Source of the DNA: Pomacea canaliculata
Lineage: Eukaryota; Mollusca; Gastropoda; Architaenioglossa; Ampullariidae
Reading direction: 5' to 3'
NCBI RefSeq assembly: GCF_003073045.1
Contig: NC_037594.1
Span: 31,236,737-31,300,736 of the forward strand
DNA: 64,000 nucleotides
This document shows, piece after piece, positions 25,136-35,300 of the stretch (positions are counted from its first letter, which is position 1; every line of letters starts with the position of its first letter). The position numbers and the translations under genes were made by a program. The notes beneath the pieces are model-generated. The model made no database searches and was not told the DNA's origin. It saw only the letters and a list, made by a program, of their open reading frames with translations.

Positions 25136-26989
25136 CTGGTTTTCAAGTCAAAGGAACTGTTGATCGCTCTGAGTATCATATCTCTGGGCACTTTAAAATA
25201 TTTCGGGACACTGGGCGATGCTTTGCTCCACCGAGTGAGGCTGCATCCATGGATATAGCTATCTGTGGACAAGAGCATACTGACAGAAACTTCTAGATTC
25301 TGGATACAAGGTGTTGCCAGAAAGTCATGGTCACCAGGGATGTATCACAACACAGGAAGAAGGAAGTTCAGGGAGGAAAGTGAAACCAGAATAAACCTGA
25401 TCGTCTTTGTTTATAATAAAGATCAGTCTTCAGTAATGTAAACGAAGAGCTTCATTATGAAAAAGACAATGACAGATTTATGAAGGGCAGTAAAATATGG
25501 GGAAAGATGGTTTTGTTATGTTGTCCAGCTGCCCTCTCACTTACAGTTGTCAATACCGCTAAGATATTTAATTTGGTATTTGCAGACAATGTTTATTTTG
25601 TCATTTCAAGAGACTGATTTTAAGGAGGGGGAAAGGGTTATAAAGTAAAATGAATGAATAGAATGTGTTGTCAGGTCGAATAAGCGTGCAGTAAGAGTAT
25701 GCCTAAGATGTCAAGCAGAGTTTTGCACCCTCCGTTGATCTGTTTCTATTGTATGCGAACTTCAAGTTCCCGAAAAATATAAAAAATACGTTTACTGTGA
25801 AAACATTTCATTACAAGACTGTGAATGCTACGAATGTTAGCGACAGCGGGGAACGAACAAGCCGCTTCTCAGTTTGCAAGACAGTGCTGTCATTTACAAT
25901 TCCTGAAAGAAAATTGTTTGGATACCTTGTGACTTGGAAAAGATAAACACGAATGTTAACATAGAATACCAACTGAAAAGCGTTAAATTTATGAGAAGTG
26001 TGAAGATGATTTAGCTCAAAAGAGTTTGGCGACACAGGAGAACAACGAAAGCCGTTTAGAAAATGGGTTTCATTCTAGTCACGAAGGTCAGACCTGGACA
26101 GGGTGCTTCCTGTTCACTTTCATACCTGAAGAGAAAGATGTAGAATAGTTGGACAACATTTAATAGTTATGCTAGTTCTCATTTTCTTACTCTGAATTTC
26201 ACAACATGTAAAACGGAAACATCGCTCCCTCTTGTCCTTGTCATAGTGGCTTGTTACACCAAAGAAATAGCCGTTTCCTGGGCACTGGAGCATGTATGGC
26301 TCGTCAAGTTTATGTTTGACTTCATCTGAGGAAGAATAAAAGAAATAATTTAACAATGACATGAGAATGTCGATGTTAATAAAAATTGCGCAAGACCATG
26401 CAAGCTGTCGAGAGAGACAGAGAAGCAGAGAAACAGAGAGAGACAGAGAAAGAATAAGAGAGAGAATAAAATAAAGAAACTTGAAAAACAGCCTAAGTGG
26501 AATAAGTGGATTTATAAGAAACGATAATAATAATAAAAACCGTAAGCACAATGAAAAAAGGATAAGAGCAGTTTCGTGAATGGACTGTTGTACGAGAGCA
26601 ATTAAGTTGTTAGAGCCCTCACATAATTATTAAAAAAAAAAAAAAAAAAGAAAAGAAAACTCAAGTCTTTATGTTTCTAGATGATTTCTTCATGATTCTT
26701 ACAATCTGTTCCCCAAATCCTTTTGTCTTTATCAACTACCCCCAACACTTTATTTGCAATATTGTAGCAAGTCACCTGACAAATTGCAGTAAGTAGTTTT
26801 TGCCTTCCCAGGTAGCGGAGAACAAATGAACCTCCAGATGTGGTCCCGCTTGTCACTGGAGAAGCCCATGATTCCACTGACTGACTCATTGGAGGAACAC
26901 TCAGAATGAAAACTCTCATACGGACGTGTTTGTTCTTTATTTCCTGTAACTCCCAAAGCCACGAGAAGCAGCAGCCCCAGTGTCAAGGT
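25136..26989 (-). CDS. Dermatopontin-like protein, gene A (partial)
   Basis: Three minus-strand exons found: 26776-26989, 26191-26325 and 25136-25262, with the same phases as genes B and C. The first carries a signal-peptide core (TLTLGLLLLVALGVTG) and repeat 1 ending in HIWRFICSPL. The second carries repeat 2 (LDEPYMLQCPGNGYF, then CFRFTCCEI with the paired Cys). The third carries repeat 3 (YIHGCSLTRWSKASPSVP). Dermatopontins are small secreted extracellular-matrix proteins; in molluscs several occur in shell matrix or as lectins. By analogy with B, a tiny first exon (ATG plus one codon) and a last exon are expected; neither was located. The W-x-ND-Y/F motif of B and C is absent from repeat 1, so A is the most diverged member. 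Confidence 0.83.
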
Positions 26990-28200
26990 CTGTAGGAAAG
27001 AGTTCACAGAATTTTAGTGTCATCACACTTTGAAATGGCCTTCATGTCAAGTGCTGAAATGAAATGTCTTACCCTTACATCTTGCTTTAGTATGGCCATG
27101 TCAAGACAAGTGGCAATCCAGTCGACATTAAACTTTAAACTGTTTGCACTAACACAACCGTTCATTGCCAGAGACAAATCATATCACAAATAAAAACACA
27201 AATACAGTGACGACATTTTGAAGCAGATAACAAACCTCGGCATCGGCATTCTCTTCCTAAAAACTGAAATAAACCTATAGTATCCTTGTAGCAGATCAGC
27301 GGAATGTTATTTATTTATATATGTATATAGAGCAGCGGTTCTCAACCTGTGGGGCGCGATCCCCTGGGGGAGTGGGAGTGGCGCGACGTGCTTACAAGGG
27401 GGTCGCAAAGGTGATCATTTTTTTAAAGTTTCTTATACCGGTATTAGTGAAATTAGCTTACATTGCTGGCTAAGGGGGGCGCGCGGACGTACCTTTGTTC
27501 GTCAGGGGGGCGTCACAAGTAAAAGCCGCCGACAGGTTGAGAACCGCTAACCTACTAATTTAAGTTCCTTGGTTATATGAATGACCCTCCTGTGGTCGAC
27601 AGGACTAAATCGTCGTCTCTGAGGCATGATTAAAACGGCGCATATGAACCAGCAATAAACCCTAACATGACTGAGTTGTGTTGGCAATGGACAGGGCTTG
27701 CACATGCACTGCATGTTTTTCACTGTTCAATTCTGCCTTGTCATATGGATGTGTTGCTTATGTTCGCATTTTTGTGTGGGTTCAATGACTTGTTTTGTTT
27801 AACTGCTTACCTGCACTGTACTAAGCAAGCACAAGATCAAACTGGATCGTCATCAAATTCACGTTAACTGTTCATCCACACAAATTTTTTTTAATGAATT
27901 TCTGTTTAAAATATGAAGGTGGCCTTTCCATTATTTTGAGCAGTGTATATTCCCGACACCTGCAGAACTCCGACTCCTACTTGAATCAGAAATACACGTG
28001 CACATTATAAGCAGAGTGAATGGGTGGGTGGTATTTCGCGATTGATACCAGTGCAGATCCACGTTGTTCGTCTAATCCTCGCCAAATTTAGTTCCTTTCT
28101 TCTATGGAAAGGTCACACATTACGGCCGGTTTTTTTTTTTTTTTTGTTTGGCCTGGAACATATTTATTTTACCCGTTATAAAGGGTTGGCGCATTGTAAA
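26990..28200. other. Intergenic DNA upstream of dermatopontin gene A
   Basis: Must contain exon 1 and the promoter of gene A on the minus strand, and holds one hAT MITE (27333-27549). No other gene seen. The conserved upstream block shared by B and C could not be recognised here. Confidence 0.4.
27333..27549. mobile_element. Old non-autonomous hAT copy, relative of the 38.1-kb element
   Basis: Ends CAGCGGTTCTCAACCTGTGG and AGGTTGAGAACCGCT form terminal inverted repeats almost identical to those of the element at 38134-39299. Internal stretches also match, such as the TCTTATACCGGTATTAGTG segment and GGCTAAGGGGGGCGCGCGGA. The whole transposase part is missing. No convincing 8-bp target duplication remains, so this copy is older. 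Confidence 0.85.
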
Positions 28201-28714
28201 AAGTCTGTCGTCGTGAGATAAAGCTTAGTGACTCTATGTTAGGAACAGTGGGGTGGGGTGGTTACCTCTGCCTGTAGGCTGGGATTATCGCCCTTACCCG
28301 TGCGTGAGAGAGGGGAAGAGGGGGTTGCTGCGTCATAATCTGTCGCAATTTTGTTGCGTTTTCGTTTTTTGGCGGGAAAAAAGTGAGACCAGAGAAGGAA
28401 ACACATGGCGGCGGACTGAGTGAGTGAAGGTTTTTGCTCTTGTTATTCTTGCACTAAAGTTCTTAGATATTGATCAAAAATCGAGACAGTTTAAAAATCT
28501 TTAATAAATTATATTCGTTTATTCTGAAGATAAAGATATAATATATTTCATAAAAATATATTTCTTAGAGTAATTTATTAAGGTGACCAGAGGTTTCGGG
28601 GGCGAAAGCGGAACACGTGCCGATGCTGCATGCATGTGTCCTCGCCGTCAAAGAACGCCGAAAAAAGTGGTGGGGTTGGCGCTGTGGGGGGCCTTTCCTC
28701 TGACTTTAAGATAA

Positions 28715-28765
28715 GATAAGATGAAACTTTATTTGTCTCAGAGGACAATTCTGAATGCGAATCAG
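28715..28765 (-). mobile_element. RTE-like LINE 3' end
   Basis: AAGATAAGATAAGATGAAAC followed by TTTATTTGTCTCAGAGG resembles, in reverse orientation, the GATAA-repeat 3' ends typical of RTE-type LINEs. Only a short end is seen. Confidence 0.4.
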
Positions 28766-28787
28766 CGTACGGTTATCAGATTTTTAA

Positions 28788-29236
28788 AGACAACTGGCGA
28801 TGTAGCAAGATATAGGACCTCTCGCCAAGAATCGAACTCCATGCAGCGAGGTATATGCAGACGCTGGGTTTTCTAGTGTTGCTAAATGGATTAGCAGACA
28901 TTTTCGTGGTATTATTTTTATCAAAACCAAAAATAAAGCGTGAGTTGTATGTGTTTAGCTTTTTTCATGTTATTTTTATTTAAATTTGAAGTGTAGTTAC
29001 TCCTTAGCAGACGATCAAACACCCACTCGCGCAGTGATATCAAAGAAAAAGTCCCACTATACACATCTCTTTGCAAGCTGTAATTATTTGAACCTTAAAG
29101 TTTTATGTGTTTCTCTACTGTTAAATTTCATTTTGTAGCATGCACAGACCATTGGTTCTCGCTGAGAGCTCGGTTCGGTCCTTACAACACCTCGCTGGGA
29201 GTTCGATTCTTGGCGAGAGGTCATATTTTGCTACAG
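28788..29236. repeat. Inverted repeat pair with B-box-like core
   Basis: ACCTCTCGCCAAGAATCGAA at about 28817 is the reverse complement of TTCGATTCTTGGCGAGAGGT at about 29201. The similarity extends over about 55 bases on each side. One arm reads GAGTTCGATTCTTG, like the pol III B box of tRNA-derived SINEs. They are probably two oppositely inserted SINE halves about 320 bases apart. Confidence 0.55.
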
Positions 29237-29339
29237 CGACTGTCTTATGCACATGTTTCCCTTATGTCGACCAAAACAGTGGATTACTTTTCTGTCTGCA
29301 CCTGCATTCCCCAGACAAACAGTTCCTGACGAGTCTAGC

Positions 29340-32300
29340 ATGGAGATCACGAGGCTTTTCGCAGTGACTTGGATTTTATCAGTTTGTTATGGTAAGTTGA
29401 TTGTTTAGAGCTCGCGCTCAGTCTTAATGACTAATGAAAAGCAGGGATTTCTGTCACAGGCCAATAGATGACATAGATGACAATTTGTAATGTTGTTTGC
29501 CTGCAAGTGATGAACAGATGGTAGTTATTATGTGTGCGTTAGATGTCTGTATGAGTATGTTTGCCTGTGTAGCGGACTGAAACTTCCCAGCAGTACTAAA
29601 CGTCTGTCCGGCTTTGGTCGTTCTTTTCACCGCCATCGCCAACTGCGCTTGATCTCCATGAGCACGTGAATTGTCGTTCACAAGTGTTTTGGTTGAAAAT
29701 TTGCATGCGATAGCCTTTTGAGGCTCGTTTCGTTATCACTTAGTCTCTCGTTTCGTTATTAATCGTTGCTCTAACTGCATAGCCATTTTTTTTTTCTTTT
29801 CTTCGCCGATTTACTATAACTTTTTTACTTTTACTATTTTACTTGTTAACTCTAACCACCTGTTTAACTCTAACCACGTGTTTTCTTGTACGTCTCGGTA
29901 TGTGGTTTCATTATTTAAGCAGTTATGATACACCTTGTCAAGTCTCACTTTTCGTCGATTTACTTTACAGGTTATACATGATTCATAGCCTCATTTCTTT
30001 TAAGATTTTAAGTTTGTGTTTTTTTGTTGGTTTTTTTTTTGTATTTATTTTCGCCGTCAAAAATGCATCTTATAATAGGAAACACAAAACATTACAAAAA
30101 AGTTGCTTTGTAGCAAAAATTCACAAGCAAAAAGTAACCTATAAATGTTGTAATTAAAAAGGAGTACTGCAAAAATTTGTTTAGGATTGAACAATGTGCA
30201 TCCGTACAGCATTCAAAAAGAAAGGTGTGCAGGCACACACAAAAGAGCAGAGACTGAGAAACATATGCAAAAGGAGTAAACTGTACTAAACTTCCCAGCA
30301 GCCCACAGACATAAGCACTCCCGTTTGAAGTATCAACTGACCAGTAGGAGAGATTAAATGTGTCACCAAGAAAGCAAAACACCATCACTGTCCAATAACA
30401 TGTGGCAACCAAATGATTACAAATGTCTCAGAAACATTTGTATTCTTCTAAAACATACTTCTTAGATCTCCTGACACTCTGATATATTGTTTTCATCATA
30501 CCTGAGTTTGGGGCTGTACTAGTACTACAATTACTGAGATGCATACAATCAACCCATTACCTGGAAAAAATTTCAAATTGAGGTGATCTGTGTTCAGCAA
30601 CTGCATAACAAGGCATACCACGAGGCATAACAGCATAACACCTGCACCTTTTTTTTTTCAAGCATTTTGTTTATGTTTAAAGGAAATTTTTCTTTCACAA
30701 AGATTGATTCAATACAGATTATGCATATTTCTAATGCAGACATTCAAAAATTTTGACAGTACCCATACGCTTCATTCACAATTTGACCATTTCCCAAACT
30801 CAGAAAATATCCACATAAAAAATATTCACACAAGAAAAACTCTGTAAGTGATATATTAAAAGACCCATCTTAATTAACACCAAAAATAACTTAAACAAAA
30901 TGTTAGTCCCTGAAACTTTGACATGAAATCATTATTTTCATTCAAAAAGTTTGCATATGTAGCATCACTACTAAACAGACTTCTTAGTCCTGTTTGCCCC
31001 CTTAGCGCCTGTCACCAATACAGTGAAGGTTGGCTGCCCAGAGTTCATTTCTCGTCTCGGGCACGCTGTTCTTTCTCTGCACGTGGCATCTGTTTACAGG
31101 GCTGGCTGCTTGCCGTGATATAGCCTTAGTTGTTGACACGGTGTAAAACACCAATCCCCCCCCCCCCTGTTTGCCCCCACTGGAGCATAGAACTGCAAAC
31201 AAATCAATAAACAGTACCCACATAAATAACAGATCAATAAAAACAATTAGAAGTTGCACAGTAGTTGACGTGATCGTTGGTAGAATATGGAGGAAATTAT
31301 GTCTGTTTAACATTTGTTTTTCTCTTTACCTCCCAGGTGATTGTTTGTTGAAAGAAAATAGGATTTTTTAAAACTAAATGCAAAACAAATTAAATGTATT
31401 TTACTTTTCTTGTTTTACCTCTCTCCCCACCAGGCAGTCACATTATTATTATTTTTTTTAATATAAAGTCGTGAAATTATATATTTTCCGATAAACTCAT
31501 AAAATTCATATAATCAGCCCACCTTATTATAAATTCCTGCAATTTCATATTAACAAGTGCACTAAATTCCTCAGTCTTGTATTTTCTGTTTAACTGCAGA
31601 ATAAAAACTATTAAGTCTGGCTGTTTCTTCTCTATTTTATATTTATAGATAAAAAAAAACTTTGCTTCTAGTAGTATATTTTCTAACGTCTTATCTATTG
31701 GACAGTTTGCTTCATATCCAAATAGTATTACAGATTCATTAAGTGTTAATTTATTATTTTTAGAGCATTTTTCCCTTATTGCCTTTTGTAGGCTTGTTCA
31801 AAATAGTTTAGTTACCTTGTTCAATTGTCTCCCTTTCGTTGCCACAGAAAGTGCATTTATTATTAACTTCTAACCCCATATATTCTGCTAGGGAGTTTGT
31901 ACCTAGAATTCTGTGGGTAATTCTGCACTGAAACCATCTCAGTTTAATATCTTTTATTCCTTGAACCTTGGAAAATATTATTTTCCTGGGTAATTGGGCC
32001 CCTATTTTATTTTCCCACTTATCACAACATTTGGGCCTGATTGTATTGTCTGTCAATATTTTGTAATATTTGGAACCTTTCTTTATAGAATTAATTAGTT
32101 TAATAATTTTTGATGTTTCTTGTGCAGTGTTGTTCCTAATTGTAATGCCCATTGACTGAACAAATTTTTTTATTATTTTTGCACAGCCCATGAATGTAAC
32201 TATATTGTTGTTCCATACTTGGCATTAATTTCACCCAGGGACAAAAGTACTCCAGATTCATTATAAAAATGTTGAATTCTATATAACCCCTTACTAACCC

Positions 32301-35300
32301 AGTTTTTAAAGAAAATAGCCTTCTGGCCAAGCTGAAATCTACTGTTTAAGTGTGTTGGTTCTGCCATCACCTCCTCTGATGTCTCTGGCTTGACATAATA
32401 ATAGAATTCCTTATAAGCATTTAATACATCTTTCCAAAATTTATTTTTATGTTGTGTGTCACAGTACACATTTGGGCCATATTTATCTATATCTATGAGT
32501 TTTGGGTATATCTTTATCACTATATCTTTCCATTGGGTTCAGTGACATTTAGCTTTTTAATCCATATTAGCTTTAGCACTTTTATATATTGATAATGTTG
32601 GGTATATTTAAGCCACCATTGCGAACAGTTTTCACTACACAGTTTTGACTACTCCATCCCACACACAGTTAAAGCATTGCTCTTGGAGTTCTTGTATATC
32701 TTGGATAGGGGGATTAGGCAGCAGTATCCATAAATAAATTAATTTTGATAGTTGATGATGATGTCTATTTGTAATGCACAGGTATCCATTCAGAAGAATG
32801 CTCATTGTGCAGCAAAAAAACAAAAAATAAAAAAAGAAGAAAAAGATAAAGTGAACAAATATATAAAACACCAGAAAAGTAAAAATAAAGACTGAAGTGT
32901 TGCTTGGTTGTTTAAGTCTGTCTTAAATAAACAGATGGGTCTTCAGTCTTTTTCAAAAGGTGGTTGGTGAGGTGATGGTGGAGAGTGACGATGGCAAAGC
33001 ATTCCACAGCTTAGGTGCCGCATTTTTGAAGGCCCTGGCTGCGCTTCTAGTTTGGTGTCTTCCACTGCAGGGAGACAGAAGCGTGACTGGGAGCCTAAGC
33101 GATGGTAAGGAGGAACTATATCTTGCAAATAGTCAGGAGCAGTTTTAAACATGCAGGACTGAGCAATCGAAAGTACTTTGGGGTCAATGCGCTTGTTCAT
33201 TGGGAGCCAATGAAGGCTCTGTAGGATAGGGGTGATGTGCTCAGTGGACGACTTTGCACGGGTGACAATCCTGGCGGCTGTGTTTTGAACTCTTTGGAGT
33301 CGATCCAACTGAGTAGCAGGTATACCCCACAATGCACTGTTACAATAGTCCAATCGTGATGTGATGGTAGCCACAGCAAGTGAGTTTGCAGCAGCTTGAG
33401 TAAGCATGGGCTGATAATATTAATGATTTTAGCACAGCCACTCTTCCCATTGGTGTAATAACTCGTTTAAGCCAGGATTTCATTAAATTCCTCGTTTCAA
33501 CATATTTTTCCTTAATGTTTAGAGAGTAACATGTTTCTAACTTAGTGCTTAGCCATATCCCTAATATTATAAATGCTGATGGGTTCCATTTAAACTTCAG
33601 GTGTGGGGAATATTTTATTGGTGAATTTTTTTTTATTTCCTAACCAGATAGCTTCTGTTTTTCCGAAATTTATCTGCAGTCCTGACATTCTAATGAATTT
33701 ATTTAATGTAACCAAAGTGTTATTAAAAGATAATTCGTGGCCTTCCATAAAGATTTGTGTGTCATCGGCAAACTGTAATATTTTGTGTTCTTTTTCATTT
33801 ATTCTAATACCTCTTATGCTAACATTCTTCCTTATCATTACTGCTAGGACTTCAGCACAAAGTATGAATAGGTACGGTGATATTGGATCACCTTGCCTAC
33901 ATTTTATTTTGAACCAATCTGATAGTCTTCCATTAACCATAACCGCTGACTTAATGTTTTGGTAGAATGTTTTTATCCAGTTACAGATACACTTTCTCAA
34001 AATCCAAACTAAGCAATAAACCCGGTAGATTTTTGTGGTCAAGGTATACTATCAGGTCATATATAAATCTAATATTGTCCCCAATGTATCTATTTGCCAT
34101 AAATCCTGTTTGGTCATCTGCGACTAGTAATGGAAGTACTTTTTTAATACGCGTGGCTATACATTTTGAACCTATTTTATAGACCACATTTAAGAGCGAT
34201 ATCGGCCTCCAGTTGTTAATAAATTCTTTAGACTTGTCACCCTTAGGTATACAAGTAATGAGTCCTTCCTTCTGAGGATGTGAAAGTTCCCCATCTCTGA
34301 AGGCCTCGTGAGTGACCTTATGATAAATGACCCTAATTTCTTCCAGAAAAACTTAAAAAATGTTTGCTTCCTATTTGTATTGAGTGCAGGGCTGCTGTGC
34401 ATTTCTTGCATTGTTTTGCATGCATGTTGTGGCAGTTGAGTTTTCAGCCACTTTTGAGTCAGTGTTGGCAACTCCCACAATTCAGTTTTGCTTTTGTTTG
34501 CCTTTGGGGGTCTGAAAATGAATTATGCAGCTTGCAGGTGTCACATAAAGGTTAGGAATAGAATTTTTTTTGTAAATTGCCTTCATTGCTTCTGTATGTA
34601 TTGGGCTTGACACAAATCTGCTTTGTTTGAAAGCGGGTGTATATATGTTATGATTGTAGCTCCAGATGAATACTTGCTGCTTGGTCAGAAGACTGAAATC
34701 AGTCGTTTGGTGATGGACTCGGACATGAGTGACGATGGTGATGACATGATCCTGCCAATTCAAGGCTTGAAAAGTGTCAAAGCCCTTGCGTATGACCCAG
34801 GCCAGCAACAAATCTACTGGATTGAAGGTCGCCAGAAGATGATCAAGCGAGCTCCTGATCATGGCAGCACTGTATGATTGATTTTTTTAAAAAAAATCTC
34901 ACTCATCACTTTGCTATGTTGGTGCATATTTGTATGCACATGCATATCTGTGATTAGGAATAATAATGTAAACTCGAGATGCATACCATTAAAGGGATAC
35001 TCAAGGCTTGTGATAAGGCTCTGTTTCAAAAATATATTTAGTTACAATTACAGAGCAATACAGGAGAAATAAAGGATTCGTTTCTCACTTAATTACCACT
35101 TATTGCACTATTTCGGTTGCCGATGTTTATAAAAATTGAAAAAATCCAGCGTGTGTCCTTCCGCCGAGTAACCATGATATCTTCCCGAGATGGTCAAGCA
35201 GAGGAGTCTCCTTGTGACATCAGTCTCCTTATGACGTCGCATGCACAGGAAATGTTTGTGGTCGTTGTGAAGATTTCACGCCGTCGTCTGTTTATTCGTA

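Larger units (their letters stand above)
28240..29339 (+). promoter_or_regulatory. Candidate CpG-rich promoter and 5' UTR of the LRP5/6-like gene
   Basis: The base composition shifts to GC-rich at 28240-28420 with several CG steps. It includes TTTTTGGCGGGAAAA near 28365, a consensus-like E2F site, followed by an ATGGCGGCGGACTGA mini-ORF at 28406. This is what a housekeeping-type promoter and 5' UTR often look like. The next good coding start downstream is the signal-peptide exon at 29340. Assignment to that gene is inference; no splice donor was fixed for an untranslated exon. Confidence 0.4.

Noticed and set aside
26100-26128. Acceptor followed by a short frame ending in a stop, first read as the last exon of dermatopontin gene A
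   Set aside because: The exon at 25136-25262 fits the family's third repeat with the right phase, so this short frame is not needed.
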